DNA from: Gavia stellata
Taxonomy: Eukaryota > Chordata > Aves > Gaviiformes > Gaviidae
Reading direction: 5' to 3'
DNA: 64,000 nucleotides
Assembly: GCF_030936135.1 (NCBI RefSeq)
Contig: NC_082598.1
Span: 33,846,687 to 33,910,686 of the forward strand
Shown piece by piece: positions 23,301 through 35,300 of this stretch. Numbering within the stretch: the stretch's first letter is position 1; the number at the start of each line of letters is the position of its first letter. Under the pieces are notes generated by a model. The model searched no databases. It was given only the letters and a program-made list of their open reading frames with translations, and was not told the DNA's origin. The position numbers were made by a program, and so were the translations under genes.

Positions 23301-26300
23301 AAATCCTGCTGTTCGTACTGCAGCCAGTACCAGTTTTAATTCATGCTAACTCAGTATACAGCAGGGCTATTTTTAATTTCAGAGGGAGCTGTACAATAAA
23401 ATACCCAAGCATTTTCATGTGGAAAAGCTGTGTTCAATGTGAATTACCTGTCAGGCACAGTTAGTGGAGGTTTTGGTGTCTGGGGAGCGCAGTTTTAGGC
23501 TCATCTCACTAAAGATCTGTGTTTACTTCTCTCAGTTAAAGTGGTAATATCTTGGTGTGTGGTTTTTTGGTTGGGTTTTTTTTTGCATTTGGGACACCTC
23601 ACTTTTCCTTTCTGTTTCCTTTGCTTTGTTTTTAAAGGCAGCTGGGCATCTGTGTTGTCTCTAGCAGGTAATGAAATCTCTTACTGTTTGCCTCTAAATA
23701 AGGTTCTGTTTTCATCTGGACTGTCAAGATAAATGGCTGTTACAGAGAAGTGATGAATTAAATACTACCTTCAAGTGACTTAAGTGCCATTTGTATTTTC
23801 ACAGTACTTACTGTAAAAGAAGAAAACTGCATCACTATCAGTATTTTATAAATCAGCATGAAGTGCCACACTTGCCAGTTTTTCTTCATGTGTCTCTTAC
23901 GGTAACTTGGTGTGTGAAAAGGTTATGCAAAATTGATAGGTGTGTGACATACAAACACAGAGACCTTGTATAGCATTGCATACTAAATGGCAATGACATG
24001 AAGTAAGAACGATAAAAGTAACTGGAGATAGAAATGCTGTATTTCTTTCCCTTCCCATTTGTAAAGTTCTCATACCTTACATATTTGTCTGTTTACGTGA
24101 ACTATAAGTATAGATTTTCCACGTGTTGTTGAAAGCTTTTTTTTTTTCCTTTTTTCCCCAGGAAAATGGATCATGCCAGAGACTTCAAAAACTTACAGAA
24201 ATTAACTCTTGCTTATTTTTATGAAATCTTTATAGGAAGAACAAAACTTCAGTTATTCTCTGTGATAATAAGGAAGGTTTTTTGATTATTTTTTTTTTCC
24301 TCCAAGAAGACCATATAACCTTTTTCTAATCAGTAACATTGCCTTCTTCTCTTTATTTTACTAGTTACTGGACAGCCTGCAAAGAATAAGCGTCCAAAAG
24401 AACCTGGGGAAAACAAAATTAAGCCTGTCAACAAAAAAGTAAAACCCCAAACCCCCAAAATGAAGGAGAGAGAGTCTGCTGACTCCTCTTTGAAGTCCCA
24501 GTCCATACTGACACAGGTGATGGATAAAGGTCGTTTCCAGAAACTACCTGCTACTTTAAGCCTGTCTGCAGGACAAAGCATAGAACTGCGATGTAAGGGG
24601 AGTAATGTTACTTGGAACTATCCTTCATACTTAGACACCTTTAAAGATTCCAGACTCAGGTAAGCTATTTTTCATTTTTTAGGGGAAAATTTTTTTTTCC
24701 TATCACTTCCAACACCATTGTTTTTTTGTTTGTTTACATTTTTACAAGGAAGATGTTCTACCTAGTGGTTTCTAATATCAGCAAAAAAGGATGAGCATCT
24801 TTCAGTCATCACCGATTACTGCCTTGTGATTTGCACTGTGGAATAGTCCTGTAGCATGCGAACTGGATTTCCTTCAGATGAATCTAGAATAGAAGATGTG
24901 GTCCAGTGGGACACCAGTGTGCTCCAGCCACTAATAGGCAACCACATTAGAGCTAGTCCGGAGTAAAACTGTCAAAACATGTGAGTGTGGATGTCAGGTA
25001 CTCACTACCAACTCTGCTCTACAGAGACCTGCTCCTAGTGAGCTGTACCAGTTGCTAATGTAGCTGCCACCTGAGACACTAAGATTAATTGCCTGAAGAG
25101 GCTCAAACCCACATCTTTCAACTAGCAAAAAAATACACTAACTGCCATGCTAAGGAGCAAGTGAGCATCGTCTTTACTTTTTCAGTCAGTTACCTTTGTG
25201 TGCAAAAGGGAATTGCAAGGTTTATGGTGTGGCAGAGTTTAATGCTGAGGATAGTTATCCTGGGTTTAGGAAGGCTTTTTCTTTCATCTAGTGACATCTT
25301 AACGGAAACCGCATAAATAGTTGATAGAGCAGGAAGAGGAACTGAGGACTCTGTCCCTTTCTCTGTCCCACCAGTTACTGTCCTGTTGGTCTAAACATCT
25401 TCTCCAAAACCCCATACATTTGTTCACCTTCCCAGTTCTCAAGCATAGTACACATAGCTAAATATAGATTAAATGTAGTAACTTAGTTCTGTATTTGAAA
25501 GAGGAGGGGCATATAAGGAGCTTAAGGATGTCTTCCAGAGGCATTTTTTTGCTGTGAGTAGTGTTTATTTTCACTGGCTGTTTTATGGAGATATATGTGT
25601 CTATGAAAGACAAGTAGTGAGGAGACTGGAGCAGTGTGAATGACGCCCCAAGAGCGAGCTGTAAGGAGCTGTTCTTGGATTATTAGGTGAGAGAGGCACA
25701 GAGGTATGAGCAAAGGTATCAAGTCCTATTGTCCTCTTCTTCCTAAATTAAGTACAAGTGTGTATGCTCTCGATAAGTAACTGAGGTTATCTGAATCTCT
25801 GTGATCCATTTCACTTATTTACAGGTATGATGCTACCTTAAAATCACTCCCATTTAATTAATTTTTCAGCTATATTATTCTCCTTTCCACTTCTCTTTAC
25901 AAAGAGGAGGGTTGAAGATTGGCAGTTATACGCTGTGATCTCTAGCATATCCTTCTGAAATTTGTGAGCCAGTTCTTCTCTGAGTGCTTATTTGCTTGTC
26001 CCGTGGCGGCTGAGGAGTTCAAGAACTACCCTGGCCAGATAAACCTCTGTAGCTAGTGCAAGGCTTTTGTCATAGTAAGTTACAGCAGCAAGCCTATTTC
26101 TGCTGACTGCTTGTCGAAGCAATCTCTCTCAAAAGATCTTGTGGCCGATTTAAATGACTGCTTTTTCTTTTGCAAGATACAATGTTTTATCTGGATTTTT
26201 TCCAGTAGGTGGCGTTTATCAGCTGCAATACAGACCTGGCCTTCCAGCAAGCCGAAGCTGAATGTGCAAAACAATGTCAAGAGGGAGCGTGTGTGTGTGT

Positions 26301-29300
26301 GTGTGTGCTGGCGGTTGTCATTTTCAAGTGTATCTTATGTTTTGTGCATTTGCAAATAGGTTGCTCGGATGATTTGGTCCTGTAGGCCTCCAGATCATGT
26401 TATCTGTGTATTAGCATCTGTCATTGAAGAAGGCAAGTATTCACAGTTTTGGAGAGGAATCTGAATGCTTCTTCATTATTTGTTTGACTGTCTATTCCTC
26501 TCTTGCAAAGTTAACTACTTTTCTAGTGATGCACATGGGACAAAATAGAAGAATTTAAGTTAGTTGGGGGGGGACACACGACACCAAACGTGTTTCCTAA
26601 TTGTGTAGTTTGGCATTTTGTAGTTTGAAGTAGTTTGGGATTCTGTTGTCTCAGCAATTTACCTTTCTGTTCTCACTCAAGTTCACAGTATTTGTAATAG
26701 TTTAACCATACAACAAAAGTTAATAACGTCACACAAAATAAATGCTATAAAACATTTTGGCTGGGTGGATATAACTTGCCTAAGTATTTAATTTTTTTTT
26801 TTAGAAGTATGTTAGGCTTGTATTTAAGGGTCTATATTGAAATATGATGACCTTTCCTTTAGAAAAATTATTTTGAAATAAGTTATTGAAGCAGTAAGGC
26901 TGAGTTAGACTGAATCAACAATTTTAAATGGAAGCAGAAGACCCTATAATTAACTAGAGAAATTGAAGACGTAGATTAGTAGCACACATCAGGGTCACAG
27001 AATAGTCATAATTTATGGAGACATTGACCACACAGTCTTGTGCAGTTATATTTTCATCACATTTTTAGCATGACTTTGGTAATTATCTCAAGATCTTTGC
27101 TGTAGTGCTAATAGATGCATTTGAAACAAAGTCTGCTTTATAGAATGTGAAATCTGAATTCTGTTCCGTGATTTTAGAAAGCTTTGATTGAATTTAACTG
27201 GAAATATCATAAAGATAGCATGTTATTTAGTTAGCTCAGTTGGTAGTGTTTGCTAGTGAACTGGCAGTAGAAAAGGTTGTTAACAATGTTACCAACTTCG
27301 AGGAGGAGCTTAGATCTTCCTCGCGGCATGCAAAAGACGATGCAGCAAGCACAGCGTATGTTGGTGGCAGCAGCAGAGGGGAAGTGGCTGGGGTCTGAGG
27401 AGGTAATGGAAGGTGAAGAAGGAGTGGGTTGCCGGGCCTGGAGGGTAGGTGAGGAGGAGGGGCAATGGCGATGAGGTCTATACAATTGCTGGGGACTGAT
27501 GACTACCATTCTTTTGTTTGTTTGTACATCCCTACAGCAGCAGATGCTCAGGCATCCAATTCCTGTTTTCTTCTTTAAATAATAGGAGGGATATACAAAT
27601 TTAACTGGACTTGTGGGAATTTTAACAATAAGCGAGGTTTTTTTACATCTCCTGGGTACTGCTAAGATCCTCTAACTCTAGCTGCTACAAGAGGAGCTGG
27701 CATCTAACAGAACTGCAATTATGGGAAGCAGAAGAGACCTTAAGGTTCAGGGCAGTGAGGGCATTTGTAGCTCAGTTGGTTGGAGGGTTTATTAACAGCA
27801 GAGGTCCAGGGCAGGAGCTGACCCTAAAGATGCATGCTCACTACCTTCTGTTTCCGGTTTGTAGTTCTGGGAGAAGAGGGTGTTTTGTTTTGCAACTAGT
27901 TAAATTTAGCATCTGCATAATGTATTTCCTATGGGTGGCTGCAAAAAGAAGTAGGGATAAAAGCCAAATGTTTTGTCTCCATGCCATGCTTATCACGTTT
28001 TTAAGTCACCCATATGGTAAGGATAATACAGCAGCCTGTAGGACAATATGACTTTTCTAAGAAGGAAGAGATTATAATTAGAAAAGCAATTTCTGTAGTA
28101 TTAGTGGCTGTGCTTTCTTTGAGTTTGTCTTTGTTAGGTATACTTTACAACCTGGTAAATAAAATATTTTTGCTTGCTGTGCTAAAGTCTCAGTTTTTAA
28201 TAGGTCTGTAGCTGTTAACATATGCTAAAATTGTCATATGGGGGGAGGGAAAGATGCTGAGTGAAAGGAGGGGGAGGACTCTTTGGCTATTTCTTGTTGA
28301 GCCAGAGGAGAAATCCTCTTTTTCCACTATCCTAACCGGAGTAAATAACAATACACACTGAAATGATTTACTTAGTTTTAGAGACGGTAGCATGCAATGC
28401 AACCCTAGGGAGAAAGCTAGGATCATGCAAACTTGGCTCCTGAGTTAAGGACACGCACCACCTTGCTTCAGGACTAGCTTGTTACCTGTAACGCTCTCTT
28501 GCCTTGTGCAGCATAAATACACTCTGCAGATAACTTTTTGTCTGAAAATTTTGTGTACTGGCTGAACTGGCCAAAAATCTTGGTGGTGTTAGCAGTCAAA
28601 GGTAGCTCATGCACCTCCAGAACAGAAGGGCTGGAATGCTGTTTTGTAAGACTGTGCATAACAAATTCATGACTGTAGGCTCACCCAGAAACTGAATCTA
28701 CAATGTATGAGAAGGATCAAAAACTGAGAGGGATGAAGGAAAAATAAGGGCAAGCACATTTTCCCTTTCTTATGCTTTATAGCAAAGAGCTGATCTAGAT
28801 GAAGGCAGTCTAACTTCACGTAGTCTCGGCTCTGCCTGACTTGGAGCATGGGTCTCTCAGTTGCTGAAGACCAGCTGTATTTATCACAGAACTTCATCTG
28901 ATGATAAATAAACTCACGTGAAATGGAACTGTTCCAGTGGAAGAAGCTGGGGCAAAGAGCTGGACATGCATCACATGCACGTTTGTGTCTCCAGGGGGTG
29001 TATGGAGAGGACCACTCTCACAAGTATTAAGGAAACTGTATGTTGTAGAGGGCAAAATTAGACTGCTTTCAGTGAATGCAGGCTCCTGCTGGCTTAGTGC
29101 GATGTCGGTTGTGCTCATGTGTATAACTGAATTTCATTTTGTTCCGTGTGCTTTGAAGTCTGAAAGCTAGGGTTTTTTTTCTTGTGTTAAACAGTAAGAT
29201 GTAATGTTCCTCTCCCAGTGAGCATGTATTCAAGATAAGCTTTCTTTTGTCAGTATGAATGCAGCTGCTTGAGAGGAGTTTGCTAGATGCTCTTTGAGTG

Positions 29301-32300
29301 ATGCTATGTACACTGTCTTTTTGTGTCCTTATATTTTTTTTTTTAGCTTCTAAACTTGGCATAATTTTTCTGGCAAAGATATTTTGAACTTCAAATAACT
29401 AAAGCTTAATAAGATCAATGTATGGAATAAGATTTTGGAGTAGTTTTCTAGTTTCTTTAAACAGTCTTGAAATGTTTGAATATACAACATTTTTACTTTG
29501 TGGTATGTAGAGCATAGCAAATTTTGGCTTTTGAGTCAGATTTCCCAGGATCTAAAATATTAATGAAATAAAATCCTGGAAATATTGGTCAGCTGCAGGT
29601 TTTACCATTTATAATTTTCTTTATATGGCTTGTTTTGTTTGCTTAATATGGTCATGTCACAAGTTTCAACATTTCCACTCTCAGTTGCCAGGTTTTGTTA
29701 GTGCATATTTGTGGATGACTACCTCGCTAGGCTATTTCCATTGATTACTGGATAGCTTGTTCTCAGTTAAGTAGAACACACTGTACAATAATTAATTAAC
29801 TCTGACCTTATTTTTCTGTCTGTTGGGATTTCGAGCTATAGTTCAGTGTCTGCATTAACAGTTGGAGGCAAAAATGTTCTGGCATAATGGTTTCTCTGTA
29901 ATGTTGACTTTTAGTACTGGATGCTTGCAAAACATTTTATGGTGATGTAGTCATGTAGCCTATGAAATGTGAACTGTGAAACTAAATAATAATAATATTC
30001 CAGTTTGTAGTACGTTTTGGATTTCTCTTTTCTTTCTGTTGGGTATGACAGACAAGAGGATCTCTTGCACAAATAGGAATCTCTCAAAGCTTATCCAAAA
30101 GTTGAAGATATTTTATAATGTAAGGTAGTGTATATATTAAAAATGAAGATGCTACTACTCCACAATTACATGATTCCAAAAAGTGGAATCAGACAAGGTC
30201 ATGTAGGACAAGCGCATTAGGAGGTAGGAAACATGATTTGCCTGTTTCCTTAGGCAGGCCTCAAAACTGTCCTGTGGTGGATGAGTGTACTAATGGTGTC
30301 TGAGGACTTTAATGGAAAAGATAATTCTCAGTTAACCTTGTTTGGGTTGTGTATTTGGTATGATTTTAATTTCTAAGCTACTAGCCCTGGCTGGAGGCTG
30401 AATGTTGGGTTATGTGAACCATTGCTTATGATTGCTGGTAGCAGTGGAAACTGCTAGCAGAACACCTAGGGAGTCAGAAATTTTGGGAAGTGCATGTAGC
30501 TGGAAGTAGTGGCCTCTCTGTTTAAGCAGTTATTCTGTCTGCAATGGAGACGTAAGCAAAACGGAGCATTTAGAGCATACGGTACAGTCAGGCATGTCCA
30601 TAGTACCGCTGTTACACAGTGACAAGATGGTTTAGAGGATAAGAATTTTTTCAAAGTGTGCTAATCCCAGAAATAAATGATTCAGTCGGGCATCTGCCTT
30701 ACAGAATAACTGCCACGTTAATAAGAATAAATAGGAAGATAATAAATATTCAGAGAACCCACAGTTGAATAAGAGTATGGGAGCCATTCAGACTTCATGC
30801 AAGCTGTGTATTTGTCCACACCTCATTTGAAACACTGAAAAGTACGCTATCAAATGCCTAAAACTGGAAAAAATCTCTCCTGACTTGGTTAGAACAGAAA
30901 TGACCTTGTAACTCGATGTATTCCAAAGCAAAGCGGGAAACCTTTGTGTTCTGGATGTGCTACTATGTAAAGGCAGGTGGCTGAAAATAACATTTTTAAG
31001 GGTCAGAGCAGCAGTGGAGTGTACCAGTACTGCCACACGGCTGTCCTGACAGGGTTCCCCAAGAACTGGTACTGTTGGACTATTGCTTTTGCAATCCATC
31101 AAAAGGCAACACAGCAGACTGCCAACTATAACACCATCTGTCTGCAAGAAAGAGCCAGGAAAGGAAACCTTAAAATAAAAAAAGAACAAGATGAGATTGT
31201 AGCTGCTGAATTTCATAGATAGGACCTTTGACCCTTAGAAACGTTGTGAGTATCTACATATATTTATAAAAATTTGCACATTTACAAATGTCAGTCCACT
31301 GAGAGATGTATCTGGGAAATTCAGGGAAAGGAGAAAAAAGCAAATCAAGTCCGAAATAATCACACAGGCTGAATTTTGTGTAGTTACATGATGACACTGC
31401 TAGTATACCTCCAGCAGTACTCAGGGTCATGCTCTGAAATAGCCGAGGGGTTATGAGGAAACTCCAGTGAGAGGATGACAGTGAGGTGGCTTAGGGCAGA
31501 GGAGTAGGCAATGCAAAATTACTTACTTGCAGAACAAATCCAAGCTGAGATAGAAGCTCTTTATTATGGTGTTTGCAAGTGGAAACTTGGACCAGTATGT
31601 TAAACATGGGAAAGCCTTGGCACTGGAAGCAGGCATAAATCACGAAACAAACTCTTATTGAAGTACCTGCTACTTGCTACTCCTGAATTATCTTTGTTAT
31701 ACACTATTGAAGCAGTGCTACAGTTAATGGTATCAAAAAAGGGCTGAGATGCTTGCAGGTTGACTTGGAGCATGAAAATGCAGCATGGGATATACATGGA
31801 CACACTGAGACAAAATGTAGATGAACATGCTGTCTACAGCAGTCACAGTGCAGTTTCAAAATGGGGACTGAAAGGAATCCGAATGAACTGTACAAGACAA
31901 AAGCTTGCAAGTGCTCATGTGTAGCTGAAATCAATAAAACTACTCATGTAAGCAAGTCTTTGCTGGAGCAAAAGGGGAAGTTGCAACATAGCTCTGAAAG
32001 CAAAAGGTGGGTCAGCTGCAGAATAGGAATAAAAAATTCAAAAATAGAAGTGAGCTGACAGAAATGTACGAGGAAATACATCTGTGCTTGTCTGTGCCTT
32101 TTGTTTTTCTTCTCCCCAGCATAAAGCAGCTTGACAGGTACAGTCAGCTGATCCTTGCAAACTCCACTGCAGCAGACACAGGTGAATATAGCTGCTGGCT
32201 TCAGCTGTGCAATGGTGACAAATGCAGGAAGGATGAGACTAAAACAGGTTCAACATACATCTTTTTCACAGGTAATTAACTCACTGGGGGATTATTAATG

Positions 32301-35300
32301 CAAATATATTTGCTAGTAAGATAGGAATAAAGCTACATCAGTGATTTCACTGTCAAGACTTTTCTTCCACAATTTTAATCTTTTTTAGTGGATGTTAAGG
32401 AAGACAGTGCTGGTGAGCAGAAAATTACTTGCTTAGTGTGATTTTTGAGTCCATTTTCCCTATGGATTATGCCAAATGTGTACCCAAAATAATGCATAAT
32501 GCAATGGAAAGTAAATACCTTTGAAAATACTAACACACATTCTGAGTATCTTCTACAAAATGAATAAAAAATGTTTAATTTTTGAAAATGTGTCTGGATA
32601 AAGAAAATAGATCTGTGCAGAAGATTCATTTTGTCATGGCATTCAGGTGACCACGTGGACTCTTCCCACCCTCCCCTTACAGTTACCTGCACTGATTCAA
32701 AAATAGTGACCTCATTGACCTTGGTAAGGCCACAATTTCTCCCAAGAGTCTATATAGCATGTTGAGAGGCAAAACACTCTTGAGAACTTGTGTTGTCCCA
32801 CAGAGCTTGAGGTTGACTGTAGCCCTGACACTGCATGGATAGGGTCATAGTAGGTAACAGTGCACAATTTACTGCTACTTGGTGCAATGGAGCTGAAATC
32901 AAATGGTTAATTCGTTCTTCTCATGGAAAACATTCTGAATGGTAAAACAACCTTCGCTGCCTGATTAGAGCTAAAGCATTCTAGGCTAGCAAATATTGCC
33001 AGTACAAAATGCTAAGATAGGATTGTTTGTGATATGTTTTGGAGCTAAGTTAGACCATGAGACTGCAGAAGCCATTTGTCAGAAGTGCTTAATGTTCTGA
33101 GGGTACATTCCTTTAGAAAGGCTGGAATAAACTTTTCAGTCCAATTATTATGTAAATGCTCGTGCTAGAAAGACGAATTTCAGCTTTATATTTCTAAAAA
33201 GCATGCCAAATATGGAAATACCCTTTAACTGTCATTCTAAAAGCACTAAATATTTCAGCTACTTAGGCACAATGTTTCATTTACTGCTCTAAAATCATAT
33301 CTATAAGAGGCTGTAGCTCCAAATAATATCTCTTTCTAGTAGTGCTTATCTTACCAGTGGTGGTGGGTTTTTTATGTGTTACCCTTTCAAAGTGGGTGAC
33401 TGAACAGAATTAGATCCAGATGAGTATTTGGAAACTTATTAAAAAGGAATTCCAAAGAATTTCTTAAGATAAAAAAAAATCTGATTACAGTGAAGAATAC
33501 TTTGTTTTTCTTTTTGATTTAATGTTTTTAATACAAACTATGTAAATGCACACTCACAGGTTGGAAAGGTTTTTTTTCTTGTGTGTGTGTGTGTGTATTT
33601 AAAGTAAAAAGCTTTGGGTTAATTTTTAATGTTGCTCATAGCTATTTTCTCTTGTCATATGTACTTTCTCCTTTTTCTGTTAAACCAAGATGTAAGTATT
33701 ATTCTAACTATATCAACTCTTCTGCACAGATAAAGAGGAACTTTTTGTACCTACTCCCAGTTATTTTGAGATTGTCTACCTGAACCCAGATAAACCTGCA
33801 GTCATCCCATGCCGTGTTACTACTCCTTCAGCAAAAGTAACTCTACACAGGGAATTTCCAGCAGAAGAAATTGAAACAGATGGAACTGATATTATTTATG
33901 ATGTGAAGAAGGGTTTTGTCTACCAGCACCCTACTTCTGATCATAAAGGTATTGTCTACTGCAAAGCAGAGTCACAGGGAGCACCTCAGATTTCCATCAA
34001 GTATCACCTGCTGTATGTGGAAGGTAAACTGCAGTTTTCTATATGCTTACATTGAGTCTTGTTTCTTCTGCTGACATTGTTTAGAAAACAATTAAAAAAA
34101 AAAAAGTAAAATAAGTAAGATAATCACAGTTTAAAAATCTTGATCAAAAGTATATGTGATAAAACTTTGTACGTTTAAATTTCAGCAATTTCCCAGTGTA
34201 GAGGGAAAAGTTACAGGTGTACATCACTTACCTGTTGCGTTAAGCAAACTGAGGTAAAAAGTGACTCTTAAGTTTTATCAGGGTATTTAACTTCAGAAAC
34301 TCATTTTCTGCTTCCAAACACTGTCTTTCAGTTCCCAAGGGCCCACCCTCAACCACAATTGTGGCATCATCCAATAGAGCAGAAGTCAGTGACAGCATTC
34401 ATGTAATCTGCACAGTCCTTGGGGAGCCAGATGTAGATGTGAACTTCAGGTGGCAGTATCCAGGGCAAGAGGTAAGAGATGTATACGCTGGCTGAAATGG
34501 TTTGTTCTTCACAAAGGCAATGTTTGAATGCCAGTTGGTATCTAGATTTGGAGTAAAGATTCTTTCAGATTGTGGTGTCTGCCTCTTGCTAGCTCAGGCA
34601 TGCTGGCAGGAGGCAGCACATCCCTTTTGAACTTCAGCCCATCTTTCCCTGAGAGTCTAGAAGTAGCATAGAAATGAAGCTGGAGAGCTCTACCCATGTT
34701 AGCAAAAATCAAGCTCAGCAAAGCTCACTCCTCCCTCAGGTTTTCATTCCAGAGACATGTGGCCTCTGGCAGCGTTTACAAAGAAAAGCCTCAGACGGGG
34801 TCGAAGCCAGCCAGCGTCAGGAAGCTATTCTAGGGCAAGCCACAAAGCCTCCACTGATGCCTCTGCATTTGATATCCCTTCCGTGTCCATGGCTTGGGCA
34901 TATGAATCATCACAGCACAGAATCTTTAAGCTTGTTTGCCACATCCAGAAGCACAGAAATCTGCTTCTGCCCAGCCTCATCTGAAAGAATCCATTGGAAA
35001 CATGGAAACATGAAATTTGGTCCTCTTTCTTGCACAAAATAAGGTGTATCCGACTAGCATCATTGATCGTCCCCTCTCTTCTCCCTCTACTCACCCCAAC
35101 CAATTACAGTAGGGACTTGTTTATGAACCAGCCTCATCTCTACTGCTGTTTATCCTAAGCAGGCTAGGAGCAAAGGAAGGACTGCTGGAAGATGGAACCC
35201 TTCACCAGAGGAAAGGGATCATCTAGGACCTGAGGGTTTGCATTGTATTCCATTTGCCAGCCCTCCTGGTGCTGCTGTGTTGTCAAAGGACAGTGCAGAG

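Larger units (their letters stand above)
16825..24364 (+). other. PDGFRL: PDGFRL intron 1
   Basis: 7.5 kb. It starts in the CpG island and contains a decayed CR1 piece at about 17735-17885, an old LINE at about 19800-22312 and an antisense CR1 fragment at about 22928-23150. The rest is unremarkable AT-rich sequence with T-runs. No extra coding exon is supported. Confidence 0.85.
24660..32119 (+). other. PDGFRL: PDGFRL intron 2
   Basis: 7.5 kb without a supported exon. It holds a (GT)8 run at 26289-26305, two tRNA A-box-like relics at about 27229 and 27761, and a segment near 31929 resembling an old amniote repeat. The 142-codon minus-strand frame at 30788-31216 has no recognisable domain. 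Confidence 0.85.

Noticed and set aside
27761-27830. A functional tRNA gene
   Set aside because: The B box, T-arm and paired acceptor stem are missing; at best a relic.
30788-31216. 142-codon minus-strand frame in PDGFRL intron 2
   Set aside because: No domain, no convincing splice sites, and composition like the surrounding intron.
34674-35042. 122-codon plus-strand frame in PDGFRL intron 5 with overlapping frames
   Set aside because: No homology I recognise, and exon 5 to exon 6 join in phase without it.
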